Below are positions 1-7,739 of a DNA stretch of 32,043 nt, piece after piece. Location of the stretch: positions 1-32,043 of the forward strand of contig NZ_QLIQ01000033.1 in assembly GCF_003428165.1 (NCBI RefSeq), given 5' to 3'. How positions within the stretch are numbered: the first letter of the stretch is position 1; each line of letters opens with the position of its first letter. The position numbers and the translations under genes were made by a program. A model generated the notes under the pieces. That model was not told the DNA's origin. It saw only the letters and a list, made by a program, of their open reading frames with translations, and did not search any database. Source of the stretch: Cysteiniphilum litorale. Its GTDB lineage: Bacteria; Pseudomonadota; Gammaproteobacteria; Francisellales; Francisellaceae.

Positions 1-1059
1 AAAGACGTCAAAATGTCTGCACTCAACGGTAAAATCAATTGTATAGCTTAATCTTATATTTTTCTGTGCACTTAATAAGTGAAAATAATTGATAATTATG
101 TCTATATCGTTTTTTTCTAATGCTCGACACAGATAAGTTTGATCCACTTTTAAATGCTTACTATTTACCGTTACAGGTGTATTTTGTAAATGATTTGCTT
201 TATTTTGATCAAACACCCATTTTTCTATGCGTTTTAAACGAGATTCAAAGGCTTGCTTAAAATAGCGAATCAAAACATGCTTATCATGTGAATCCTTACT
301 CGCTTGCTCAAGTGCTGTTAATTCACATGATATGCGGATGCTGTAATGAATAAAACTAAGCAATAGTAGCACCCATAAAATAATGATATAAATCCAACTC
401 TTTTTAGAAACAAATACAAAATAATTTAACACAAGATTCTGAGTTAAAATTTCAACTATTGTCTCATGACCAATACGCTTTATATCGATGTTAAACCAAT
501 TAGAATTTATTGATTTTAATATTTCTTTATGCAAAGTATCAAATTTGTCTGTGATGCATATTTGACCAATAACATGCTGTTTATATTTAACTACCTGACA
601 GGCAAGATATATATCAGAAACTACACCTTTATTAGCACCATAATAATGAGAAATTAATGTCCGCTTTTCGCTTATCGGATAAATATCCTGTCTTGGATGA
701 TAAATACCCGTTTGATCAATATAAACACTATCTTCTGTACTTGATATATAAAACAAACTAATGGGTGAAAAACTATTTATAGCAACATCTTTTAAAACAG
801 CATAATAATAAACTATTGCCTCATGAATCTTGATCTCCGAGAAGTTAGTTTCACTATTAATACTTGATCGTACTTTGTCCAATATTTCATGATCACGTTT
901 AGCAAACTTATCAACTGCCGAATTAGCTTGATTTTTTAAGGAACTTTCTGAACTTATAACATCCAGAGCATAATCACCAACAGACACCACAAAAAGCAAA
1001 AAGACACCGACTAGGGTATAGCACAAAACTAACCCAAATTTCCTCTTTGACCATCGCAT
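1..1059 (-). CDS. Membrane sensor-like protein, N-terminal part (cut by window edge)
   Basis: Translating the complement from ATG at 1059 gives 353 codons with no stop before the window edge, so the gene continues outside. Residues 9-28 form a hydrophobic segment after a basic MRWSKRK start. A second hydrophobic segment lies at about 221-238. The roughly 190 residues between them would be periplasmic, and a cytoplasmic part begins at about 240 with a charged helix-rich stretch. Two membrane segments around an extracytoplasmic domain is the usual layout of sensor kinases, chemoreceptors and cyclic-di-GMP enzymes. The output domain is not visible, so the class is open. An ALEKND stretch near residue 314 faintly recalls the start of EAL domains, which is too weak to use. 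The gene lies 147 bp beyond the replication operon on the same strand. Confidence 0.6.
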   Translation of the reverse strand, partial: MRWSKRKFGLVLCYTLVGVFLLFVVSVGDYALDVISSESSLKNQANSAVDKFAKRDHEILDKVRSSINSETNFSEIKIHEAIVYYYAVLKDVAINSFSPISLFYISSTEDSVYIDQTGIYHPRQDIYPISEKRTLISHYYGANKGVVSDIYLACQVVKYKQHVIGQICITDKFDTLHKEILKSINSNWFNIDIKRIGHETIVEILTQNLVLNYFVFVSKKSWIYIIILWVLLLLSFIHYSIRISCELTALEQASKDSHDKHVLIRYFKQAFESRLKRIEKWVFDQNKANHLQNTPVTVNSKHLKVDQTYLCRALEKNDIDIIINYFHLLSAQKNIRLSYTIDFTVECRHFDVF

Positions 1060-1206
1060 AAAAGCATCGATGCCTACAATAAAGACTCTTGTAAGATACT
1101 GTAGCAAGGTGACAAAATATAAAAATTTATTTTATGTAGCAAACCGTATTCAATTGTCAGTCACCGCCATAATGAAGTTATTGAGTCACAATAACAACAC
1201 AAATAC

Positions 1207-1791
1207 TCAATGCACCGTCCTACTATCTCCCCACATATCATTATCTAAATCCGCTATCTCCTCACTATATTTAAGCGCAATCATCTCATTAATATCCTGT
1301 TCAATAACACAAAATGCGCCATGATCTGCCAATAGATTGATTATTGCTTCACTCACGTTGCAATGATGTTTTTTAATGTAGCGTCTGACTTCATTCAACA
1401 AAACCAACTTACCAAAAAACTCATCTAAACTCAGTGATGAAAATAACTTCACTGAAAATTCATAACCCTGAACCTCTGTATAAAAATAATTCAATGTGCC
1501 ATACGTTTGCATCGCATCCATTGGATTAATATCATTGTCATCTTCGACTATTTTAGCTGCTTTAGACTCTTTGTTATCGTTTTTATCTTTTTTATCTTTT
1601 TTATCTTCTTCATCTTCAATCACACACTGAATGTCAGCATCAAATCCAAAAAATTGCATGAATTGCGGATAAAAACGGCGGCATATGTAGTATCTTCCTA
1701 AATCTCTACTGTTGAATATTTTTTCTGGTCTAACTTCAGACAATTCAATGACCTCATCACTTTCTGCTTTTTTACACTCACCTGTCATCAT
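1207..1791 (-). CDS. Uncharacterised acidic protein, 194 aa
   Basis: I do not recognise the family. The frame opens at a TTG at 1815, but the tandem ATGs at 1791 and 1788 are better starts. They overlap the stop codon of a relic of a dnaB 3' end (ATGATGACAGGTGA), a typical coupled-start arrangement. The middle of the protein is a low-complexity lysine/aspartate stretch (KKDKKDKNDNKES) that looks like a flexible linker between two folded parts. The C-terminal half has a pattern of alternating hydrophobic residues and no membrane segment or signal peptide. It is the last complete gene of the minus-strand replication block, which suggests a plasmid or phage maintenance role, but this is inference. 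Confidence 0.6.
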   Translation of the reverse strand: MMTGECKKAESDEVIELSEVRPEKIFNSRDLGRYYICRRFYPQFMQFFGFDADIQCVIEDEEDKKDKKDKNDNKESKAAKIVEDDNDINPMDAMQTYGTLNYFYTEVQGYEFSVKLFSSLSLDEFFGKLVLLNEVRRYIKKHHCNVSEAIINLLADHGAFCVIEQDINEMIALKYSEEIADLDNDMWGDSRTVH

Positions 1792-1828
1792 AAACACTAT
1801 ACTCTCTATTGGCAAACTGACAAAATGA
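1778..1828 (-). pseudogene. Relic of the 3' end of a second dnaB gene
   Basis: The complement encodes SFCQFANREYSVYDDR followed by TGA. The intact DnaB ends EFCKFANREYRLYDNR followed by a stop at 2188. Eleven of 16 residues match, and the DNA is similarly conserved (a TTTTGT, AGTTTGC, AATAGAGA pattern). Upstream of this short match the reading frame is closed, so only the tail survives. The relic sits exactly at the start of the 194-aa gene, in another frame. Confidence 0.75.
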
Positions 1829-1851
1829 CACTAAGTGACAAGGTTTTTATT

Positions 1852-2169
1852 TTATTCACCTTTTGTGTTATTTGCTGTAGTAACACCTTTTATTTGATCA
1901 GCAATCATTTCAATCATCTTTTTTTGATTATGATTAAAAGCCACTAGCAAAAAATCTGCCACTGCTTCTTTGGTCATTGTTTCCTTGCCCAATAAGTGCC
2001 ATGCCCATTTAACTGTTTCAGCATGATCTGGGCATCGCTCAAGCGCTATATCATAAGTTTCTGTTCTACGACCTACTTTGTAACTAATGCAAAAGTGACC
2101 ATCTTTGATTTTAGCAAGCCTTTTGCTTGGTGCTTTGTCATCATCCAGTTTTAAAAGATATTCAATCAT
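1852..2169 (-). CDS. Uncharacterised protein, 105 aa
   Basis: The family is not recognised. The ATG at 2169 has a good ribosome binding site (AAGGAAAA about 6 bases upstream) and follows the dnaB stop by 18 bases, so it is very likely co-transcribed with dnaB. The protein is soluble and mixed alpha/beta by eye. The N-terminal half contains short strand-like stretches (HFCISYKVGRR), and the C-terminal half is helical (KKMIEMIADQIKG). It has no cysteine clusters or catalytic motifs. It stands between the intact dnaB and the dnaB tail relic, so it probably arrived together with the present dnaB. A role in replication or helicase regulation is possible from position only. Confidence 0.6.
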   Translation of the reverse strand: MIEYLLKLDDDKAPSKRLAKIKDGHFCISYKVGRRTETYDIALERCPDHAETVKWAWHLLGKETMTKEAVADFLLVAFNHNQKKMIEMIADQIKGVTTANNTKGE

Positions 2170-2187
2170 CGCTGTTTTCCTTATGTT

Positions 2188-3543
2188 TTATCTGTTGTCA
2201 TATAACCTATATTCTCTATTAGCAAACTTACAAAATTCACCCCTAAACATCAAGCCAACATCCCCTATTTCTCCATTTCTTTGCTTGCCAATTACAACTT
2301 CTGCTAACCCTTTCAAATCAGGGTCATCAGGTTTGTACACTTCTTCACGATGAACAAACATAATCACATCAGCATCTTGTTCAATACTTCCTGAATCCCT
2401 TAAGTCACGCATCATCGGTTTTTTATTGGCGCGATCTTCAAGACCACGGTTTAACTGAGATAATGCAATCACAGGTACTTTAAGCTCCTTAGCAAGTGCT
2501 TTTAACTGTCCTGATATGTTCGATATTTCAAGGTTTCTATTATTTTGATACGCAGGGCTTTGCATTAACTGTAAGTAATCAATCACAATTAGCCCTAAGT
2601 CAGGGTTTTCACGTTTAAACTTACGCGCTTTATGCTTAACTTCTATTGGTGTCAACGCTGCCTTATCAACAATCGATAGTTTCATGTTTTCTACTTTGGT
2701 AAATGCCAATGTCAATTTAGCCCAATCATCATCTTCTAACTGTGCTGATCGTATTCTTGAAAATGGTAACATTCCTAATGATGAAGCCATACGCATCATA
2801 ATATCCTTAGCTGACATCTCCATTGAAAACACTAAAACGGATTTATCTGTTTGTGTTAACACCGCTTCAGCTATATTCATCGCAAAGGTTGTTTTACCCA
2901 TTGCCGGACGACCTGCAACGATAATCAGTTGTTCTTCCCGTAACCCACACAGCTTATTATCTAAGTCAATAAAGCCAGTAGGCAATCCTGCTAAACCATC
3001 ATTATCAGAAAGCTCATCAAGGTAATCAATGATTTGTGGAATCACTGCCTTAGCTGAAATAAAATCATTATCCCCGCTATCTATATCTTGGCGTACTGTT
3101 AAAACAGCTTGTTCGACCTTATCCAATACATCTTCCTCAGATAAGCCCTGCCCTTGTAGCATCTCATTTGCTTCAAGCAGTGCTTTCGACAGTTTACGCT
3201 TAATGGCTTTGTTTCTGACAATATCTGCATAAGCTCTAACATTAACAGTTGTTGGTGTGTCTTTGGCAATTTCTGCTAAGTACCCTATCCCACCGACTTG
3301 ATCACTTAAGCTTTCCTGCGCCAATGATTCTTCAAGTGTCACTACATCATATGCCTTGCCATCACTTGCCAACTTTTGGATATGTCGATAGATCAACTTA
3401 TTGGCGGGGTGAAAAAAATCCTGTGGTGTTAAAATATCACTAATACGGTCATAGACATCGTTATCTAATATCAATGAACCAATCACTGATCTTTCGGCTG
3501 AGATGGAATGTTGCTTTTCTTGCTTTTCATTTAAATTTGTCAT
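2188..3543 (-). CDS. dnaB: Replicative DNA helicase DnaB
   Basis: Hexameric 5'-3' helicase that unwinds the fork and recruits primase. At 451 aa it has the full family length. The N-terminal domain carries AERSVIGSLILDN (about 16-28) and the FFHPANKLIY stretch. The RecA-like ATPase has Walker A GRPAMGKTT at 211-219, Walker B LGLIVIDYLQLM at 316-327, the SQLNRGLEDR motif and the DLRDSGSIEQDADVIMFVHR arginine-finger region. The tail has KQRNGEIGDVGL, where most DnaB proteins have RNGPTG. The ATG at 3543 follows the rep stop by three bases. Its ribosome binding site (AAGGGA) overlaps that stop, so translation is probably coupled. A helicase gene directly after an initiator gene is the arrangement of phage and plasmid replication modules such as P22 genes 18 and 12. 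The element thus appears to bring its own helicase instead of borrowing the host's. Confidence 0.95.
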   Translation of the reverse strand: MTNLNEKQEKQHSISAERSVIGSLILDNDVYDRISDILTPQDFFHPANKLIYRHIQKLASDGKAYDVVTLEESLAQESLSDQVGGIGYLAEIAKDTPTTVNVRAYADIVRNKAIKRKLSKALLEANEMLQGQGLSEEDVLDKVEQAVLTVRQDIDSGDNDFISAKAVIPQIIDYLDELSDNDGLAGLPTGFIDLDNKLCGLREEQLIIVAGRPAMGKTTFAMNIAEAVLTQTDKSVLVFSMEMSAKDIMMRMASSLGMLPFSRIRSAQLEDDDWAKLTLAFTKVENMKLSIVDKAALTPIEVKHKARKFKRENPDLGLIVIDYLQLMQSPAYQNNRNLEISNISGQLKALAKELKVPVIALSQLNRGLEDRANKKPMMRDLRDSGSIEQDADVIMFVHREEVYKPDDPDLKGLAEVVIGKQRNGEIGDVGLMFRGEFCKFANREYRLYDNR

Positions 3544-3546
3544 AGT

Positions 3547-5172
3547 CTATCCCTTGTAGACGTTGTTTTTAAAGTACGATTTAAGCGCGCCTACATAGTG
3601 CTTGTTGTCACCCTTATTTTTGAAAGCTGAGGGTGGCATCTTGCCTTGAAGTTCGCCATTTTCCTCAATGTCAGTAAGTTCAGTTGCAGTTAAAGATTCA
3701 CGCCATAACTCAAACTCAAGGTTTAATACTTCTTCTTTTTGCGCTTTGATTTTTTCTAACCGTTCCTTTTTCGCTATCAATGACGCTTCAAACGCTAAAT
3801 CTTCTGGTGACTTATAATTAGCCTCAGTCCAGTTACCGCCCTTTTTAAGCACCCCTATCAATCCACGTAAGCGGTTATTAGCAGGTGCATAGCTTACCAT
3901 TTCATCTAATCGATTTTGCAAAGCCCAGGCATAATGCTCGATGGACTCTTGGACGCTATTGACAGTTAATTGGTTATCAGCGTCTAAGCTTTTATTAAAG
4001 TTTTTAATCTGAGTAACGTGGCGCTTTGTAAAGCCAAATTCAGTTAATGATGAAAAATCAAGATCAGTCCAGTTGTCATTGTCTGATTCAACTACATTAG
4101 TTTCGGCTGAATCTGTCACGGTGACGGTTTTAGTTTCAGGTTGGACTTGTGGAGCTTGTTGCAAAAATTGTTTTTGAAGTTCAGCTATCTGTTGTTGAAA
4201 TTGATCGTTTTGCTTTTTGATCAAATCGATTAATTGGTCATTTTGTGGTGTGGTTGGTTTTTGCTCTTTGGTGTCGTTACTATATTTGTTTATAGTATTA
4301 GTAGTATTACTATTATATATAGGGTTAATATTAGGATTATTGTTAACCGTTTTTTCCTTTTTTAGATTTTTTATCATATCAAGATAAAAGTCATCATCAA
4401 AAATATAAACACACCAGCCACCTCGACCGTCTTTTCTATCATATATATCGATAACATTCTTAGCACGTAGTCTAGATATGGATTGCTTTATAATGTTAAT
4501 GCTCTTTTGAACACTACTTGAAACCTCAATCAGATTGATTTTAGATGTTATTTTTGAGTATGAACTTTGATATAAAGTATTAATAATATCCTTTTGAATA
4601 CCTATTAGCCTATCATAACTGATATTGCAAGTTTTTCCGTTAACCGTTTCCGTATTATCTGTTAACCGTTTGCTATCCGTTTGTTCTTCTTTTGTTAACC
4701 GTTCGTTAACCGATTGATTACCGTTTGTTATAGGTTTGTTAACCGTTTCCGTATTATCTGTTAACCGTTTGCTATCCGTTTGTTCTTCTTTTGTTAACCG
4801 TTCGTTAACCGATTGATTACCGTTTGTTATAGGTTTGTTAACCGTTTCCGTATTATCTGTTAACCGTTTGCTATCCGTTTGTTCTTCTTTTGTTAACCGT
4901 TCGTTAACCGATTGATTACCGTTTGTTATAGGTTTGTTAACCGTTTCCGTATTATCTGTTAACCGTTTGCTATCCGTTTGTTCTTCTTTTGTTAACCGTT
5001 CGTTAACCGATTGATTACCGTTTGTTATAGGTTTGTTAACCGTTTTTTGAGTCTTTATTGCATCAAATGCCTCTGATTTTTGAAGATTCAAACTAATTAA
5101 CGATGATGTTTCTCCAACTTGTATTTTTGATGCAAATTTATTTAAACGATCTTCTCTTTTTTTTGCTGCCAT
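3547..5172 (-). CDS. Replication initiator-like protein with internal 33-aa repeats
   Basis: A 541-residue protein, probably the origin-binding initiator. The basic N-terminus (MAAKKREDRLNKF) leads into four identical 33-residue repeats at 47-178 (unit starts KPITNGNQSVNERL and ends TDNTETVN). Residues about 184-266 look like a winged helix-turn-helix, with an INIIKQSISRLRAKNVIDIY recognition-helix region and a wing containing KDGRGGWCVYIF. A glutamine-rich coiled coil (QNDQFQQQIAELQKQFLQQ) follows at about 310-335. The C-terminal region holds LRGLIGVLKKGGNW and a charged helix, and would be the likely helicase-contact part. The gene is followed at three bases by dnaB. Its own DNA contains the iteron-like array, as in lambda O, where origin and initiator gene coincide. 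The order differs from lambda O because here the repeats precede the DNA-binding domain. The family assignment rests on context and fold-like patterns, not on a named match. Confidence 0.7.
   Translation of the reverse strand: MAAKKREDRLNKFASKIQVGETSSLISLNLQKSEAFDAIKTQKTVNKPITNGNQSVNERLTKEEQTDSKRLTDNTETVNKPITNGNQSVNERLTKEEQTDSKRLTDNTETVNKPITNGNQSVNERLTKEEQTDSKRLTDNTETVNKPITNGNQSVNERLTKEEQTDSKRLTDNTETVNGKTCNISYDRLIGIQKDIINTLYQSSYSKITSKINLIEVSSSVQKSINIIKQSISRLRAKNVIDIYDRKDGRGGWCVYIFDDDFYLDMIKNLKKEKTVNNNPNINPIYNSNTTNTINKYSNDTKEQKPTTPQNDQLIDLIKKQNDQFQQQIAELQKQFLQQAPQVQPETKTVTVTDSAETNVVESDNDNWTDLDFSSLTEFGFTKRHVTQIKNFNKSLDADNQLTVNSVQESIEHYAWALQNRLDEMVSYAPANNRLRGLIGVLKKGGNWTEANYKSPEDLAFEASLIAKKERLEKIKAQKEEVLNLEFELWRESLTATELTDIEENGELQGKMPPSAFKNKGDNKHYVGALKSYFKNNVYKG
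4283..4345. other. AT-rich stretch in rep, candidate DNA unwinding element
   Basis: This run of about 63 bases is almost entirely A and T (TATAGTATTAGTAGTATTAC, then ATTATATATAGGGTTAATAT). It lies inside the rep gene, beside an isolated GTTAACCGTTTT motif and about 300 bp from the iteron-like array. Iterons followed by an AT-rich segment is the usual plan of iteron origins. It encodes an asparagine/threonine-rich, poorly constrained linker. Assigning it as the melting site is inference. Confidence 0.4.
4639..5045. repeat. Iteron-like array: four 99-bp units, each nine 11-bp subunits; candidate replication origin
   Basis: Exact 99-bp units start at 4639, 4738, 4837 and 4936, with a partial fifth at 5035. 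Each unit divides into nine 11-mers that all begin with G. The consensus is GTTAACCGTTT. Examples in one unit are 4738 GTTAACCGTTT, 4760 GTTAACCGTTT, 4771 GCTATCCGTTT, 4793 GTTAACCGTTC, 4804 GTTAACCGATT, 4815 GATTACCGTTT and 4826 GTTATAGGTTT. The GTTAAC core occurs four times per unit. An 11-bp phase is one helical turn and is not a multiple of three, so protein coding does not explain it. One more GTTAACCGTTTT lies at about 4350, next to a very AT-rich stretch (4283-4345) that could serve as the unwinding element. Confidence 0.85.
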
Positions 5173-5194
5173 ATTTAAGTCTACCTACATTTAT

Positions 5195-6217
5195 TTATGA
5201 GGATATTTTTTCATTCCAAAGCTCGTAAAAAATATTATAATAATCAGAAGCTAATGGAGATGTTGGCTTATGTTCTATTACTGAAATATCATCCATTGTT
5301 GCATCATCAGCAGTTGTTTCATCAACTCTTATACTCCCTGCTGTAACACTATCCTTAAAAGTTGCTCTTATGAGGTTGTTGAAGTATTTGCTATTTTTTG
5401 AGTTCATTTTCAGGTTTACTGGAACAATTGAAAAGCTATTCCAATTTGGTTGAACTTTATTTTTAAACTCATTAACTTGGCTTATAGTGGTGGCAACAGT
5501 ACTGTAATCACCCATTTTACAACCTATTGGGTATATTATGTCTGTAGCCATTGTTAACGCGTTTTGGACAAATAGACTATTAAAATAAGCAGAGGTATCT
5601 AAAATAATAACATCATAATTATCTTTAATTGGTGTTAGCAATCTATCTAGATATAATTCGCGTTTAACCTCATGCATTATCTTATTTTCAAGCAATTGTA
5701 ATTCTGGGGTTTCGGGAATGTAATCCAAAGTTGGCAAGTCTGTGTTCTGTATAACTTCTTCAAAACTATTTTCACCAGTAGCTAAATGATATAAACCATA
5801 AACAGGCTTGTTTAGCATTGCCTCAATTTGCTCAATATCATCATTATCTTCATCTATCAAAGGTGGCTGCATATATAAGGTAAAACTTCTTTGAGCAACT
5901 TCTAGCCCTATGCCTAGTGTCTTGATTCCATGTATTGCCAAAACTCTAGCTAATTGGTATGCAATAGTTGACTTAAGAACACCACCTTTCTGAGAGTTAA
6001 CAACGATTATTTTTTTATCTTTTGGCTGCTTTAAAAAACCAAACTTTTTGCCAATATCAGGTAAATCCTCGTTATGCCAAACTCTAACATCATAAGCACC
6101 TCTCTTTTCCCTAGTAGCTAAAGGTATAGTTTTACCTTCTTCATTCAAAAGGGCAGTTTTTGTTTTTGTTGATCGATATAATTTCAAAATTTGGTTAGGA
6201 GTCCATGACTTACTCAT
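5195..6217 (-). CDS. parA: ParA/SopA-type partition ATPase
   Basis: Plasmid segregation ATPase of the deviant Walker A class, which forms nucleotide-dependent patterns on the nucleoid that move plasmid copies apart. The motif reads KGGVLKST (residues 77-84 from the chosen start). The first lysine is the ParA signature lysine, and leucine replaces the usual glycine before GK-type KST, as other residues do in P1 and F homologues. The N-terminal ~70 residues before the ATPase (TPNQILKLYRSTKTKTALL) fit the DNA-binding extension of type Ia ParA proteins. The D-T-S stretch VIILDTSAYFNSLF fits the second nucleotide-binding motif. I chose ATG 6217 because AAAGGATAATATCAAT precedes it; the frame is open to an ATG at 6277. 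The gene lies 22 bp upstream of rep. No ParB follows, so its partner is not visible in this window. Confidence 0.85.
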   Translation of the reverse strand: MSKSWTPNQILKLYRSTKTKTALLNEEGKTIPLATREKRGAYDVRVWHNEDLPDIGKKFGFLKQPKDKKIIVVNSQKGGVLKSTIAYQLARVLAIHGIKTLGIGLEVAQRSFTLYMQPPLIDEDNDDIEQIEAMLNKPVYGLYHLATGENSFEEVIQNTDLPTLDYIPETPELQLLENKIMHEVKRELYLDRLLTPIKDNYDVIILDTSAYFNSLFVQNALTMATDIIYPIGCKMGDYSTVATTISQVNEFKNKVQPNWNSFSIVPVNLKMNSKNSKYFNNLIRATFKDSVTAGSIRVDETTADDATMDDISVIEHKPTSPLASDYYNIFYELWNEKISS

Positions 6218-6277
6218 ATTGATATTATCCTTTATATTTAAGTGCATATTCATATTTAAATATATAAAGTTAGTCAT

Positions 6278-6664
6278 GTAAATACATTTTTAGATATTTT
6301 TGTGCAAAACTGTCAATTCAGATTAAAAATGCAGCAAGCAAATAAATTTTAATAGTCATCACTCAACAGTTATTACGCAACAAATACAATACTCACCTTA
6401 AGAAGTTGTTACGCGACATTTATATTAACCGACCCTAACAACAGCATCGATAAAAAGAACAGGACACACCAAACTGTCACATTAGACTATAGTCTAACGT
6501 ACACTAAAAAATTGGGTGAAGTTTAAATTTTAACCTATGAGGTTTAGAGCCTTATTATATAAGGCGTAGGCTTACGTCATCTTGAAATATCAAAGTGTTT
6601 CATATAAATATCTCGCAAATAAATGTATGATATAAGTAAATTACAATACACTTTGACCGATTAA
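6278..6664. promoter_or_regulatory. Divergent control region between parA and the resolvase, with repeats and a palindrome
   Basis: No gene is seen in this 387-bp gap. It contains a 14-bp direct repeat GTTRTTACGCRACA at 6369-6382 and 6405-6418 (36-bp spacing). It also has a 16-bp perfect palindrome TTAGACTATAGTCTAA at 6482-6497. A 9-bp inverted pair, TCAAAGTGT at 6590-6598 and ACACTTTGA at 6648-6656, lies just upstream of the resolvase start. The last pair has the look of resolvase binding sites (a res-like region), and the palindrome that of an operator. The direct repeats could be a ParA or partner binding site. Functions are inferred from position. Confidence 0.5.
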
Positions 6665-7240
6665 ATGAAATATGGCTATGCGAGAGTGTCAACTAAAAAG
6701 CAATGCGCTTCGTTAGATGATCAAATTTTGAAACTTAAAAAATCAGGCTGCGATGAAGTCTTTTCAGAATCTATCAGTGGAGCCAGTGCAAAAAGACCAA
6801 AATTGACAGCGTTATTAGAAACAGCAAAGTCAGGCGATGCTATTGTTGTTACTGCTATTGATAGGCTAGGGCGCAGTTTAAAAGATTTGATCGATATTAT
6901 AATGCTATTGAAAAATAAAGGCGTATCTTTTATATCACTTAAAGAACAGATGGATACTAACACTGATATAGGCATGTTGCTTTTTGGCATGATGTGTTCA
7001 ATATCAGAGTTCGAGCGTAAATTAATTAACAGGCGCATTTTTGATGGAGTCCAAAGAGCAAAAGAAAAAGGTAAGTATAAAGGTAGACGTTATGGCACTG
7101 ATGCAAACATCAGACGTGAAATTGTAGATAAAATGAAAAGTGGCAATTATACAGTGAGCTACTTAGCGAAGATGGCAAAAGTATCACGTGCAACTTTATA
7201 TAGATGGGAAGCGCAAGAAAATGCTATTGCCAAGGCATAG
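6665..7240 (+). CDS. Small serine recombinase (resolvase/invertase family)
   Basis: A 191-residue site-specific recombinase of the Tn3 resolvase/Hin class, which cuts DNA through a serine-DNA intermediate. Residues 1-14 contain YARVSTKKQ with the catalytic Ser9. DRLGRSLKDL (about 67-76) carries the conserved arginines, and MCSISEFERKLINRR (about 116-130) starts the long dimer helix. The C-terminal 45 residues form the helix-turn-helix (VSYLAKMAKVSRATLYRW). Length matches the family (about 185-200). On a plasmid its likely job is multimer resolution or inversion at the inverted 9-mers just upstream. No strong ribosome binding site precedes the ATG at 6665. The frame stops exactly where a second recombinase tail relic begins. 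Confidence 0.9.
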   Translation: MKYGYARVSTKKQCASLDDQILKLKKSGCDEVFSESISGASAKRPKLTALLETAKSGDAIVVTAIDRLGRSLKDLIDIIMLLKNKGVSFISLKEQMDTNTDIGMLLFGMMCSISEFERKLINRRIFDGVQRAKEKGKYKGRRYGTDANIRREIVDKMKSGNYTVSYLAKMAKVSRATLYRWEAQENAIAKA

Positions 7241-7317
7241 GTGCCACCAAAATTGCCAATGAGTTGGGTATTTGTCGGGATAGTGTTTATAAAATTCTCA
7301 GAAAATCGGTAAGTTAA
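7231..7317 (+). pseudogene. Relic of a second serine-recombinase C-terminal helix-turn-helix
   Basis: Reading from 7231 in another frame than the resolvase gives QGIGATKIANELGIC, then RDSVYKILRKSVS and a TAA at 7315-7317. This is the standard tail of Hin-like recombinases (G-x-G-A-T-x-I-A followed by a second helix with S-V-Y-K-I-L). It starts inside the last codons of the intact gene. This suggests either an exchanged C-terminus by recombination between two resolvase genes, or a frameshift that replaced the original tail. Confidence 0.7.
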
Positions 7318-7331
7318 AAAATCACCAATCG

Positions 7332-7724
7332 TTAGCAAAGATCAAATTCAGGCATCAGTTTATCAAAGACAGGGTATGGTAGTTTTTGGTCACGCATGTC
7401 AAAATAGCTTGAGGTGATCATGACGCAATCATTTTCAAGTTGCCATTGTTCAATTAGCTCCTGACCTTTAGGCTCATTTTCCTCAATGGTGTACTTATTG
7501 TCTAAAATATAAAAGGTTCTTAGTGCAGTTGCATCAAGCTTTTGTTTCAATCTGGCAAGTTGAGAAGTGGTTTTAGCAATATAGATGGGGAGCAAGTATT
7601 TTTCATTAACTTTCTGCACTGCATCAATAACACCATGGATATACGTATTTTTATCCTCAGCAATAATAATTGCATCATAAGCTTCTAAACTTGAGGTCAA
7701 AAGGGTTAATAGTTCTTCGCTCAT
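7332..7724 (-). CDS. Uncharacterised protein, 130 aa, second gene of a pair
   Basis: The family is not recognised. The ATG at 7724 has a strong ribosome binding site (GAGGAG, 8 bases upstream) and follows the stop of the partner gene by 15 bases, so the two form an operon. The protein is soluble and looks like an alternating alpha/beta fold. Hydrophobic strands (AYDAIIIAEDK, YLLPIYIAKT, TFYILDNKY, DCVMITSSYF) are separated by helices, which recalls a Rossmann-like or nuclease-like core, but no clear catalytic motif can be named. The partner is a smaller protein encoded upstream. The operon is compact and lies between plasmid and mobile genes. That fits a toxin-antitoxin or immunity pair, but nothing in the sequence proves it. 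Confidence 0.6.
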   Translation of the reverse strand: MSEELLTLLTSSLEAYDAIIIAEDKNTYIHGVIDAVQKVNEKYLLPIYIAKTTSQLARLKQKLDATALRTFYILDNKYTIEENEPKGQELIEQWQLENDCVMITSSYFDMRDQKLPYPVFDKLMPEFDLC

Positions 7725-7739
7725 CGTTGACTCCTCGTG

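Noticed and set aside
1-1059. An EAL-domain cyclic-di-GMP phosphodiesterase
   Set aside because: Only a short ALEKND stretch recalls the start of EAL domains, and the catalytic part lies outside the window.
1507-1701. A plus-strand protein rich in phenylalanine and isoleucine
   Set aside because: It is the complement of the low-complexity lysine/aspartate stretch of the minus-strand 194-aa gene.
4639-5045. A CRISPR-like array of 99-bp repeats
   Set aside because: There are no unique spacers. The repeats are identical, contiguous and inside an open protein frame, and no cas genes are near.
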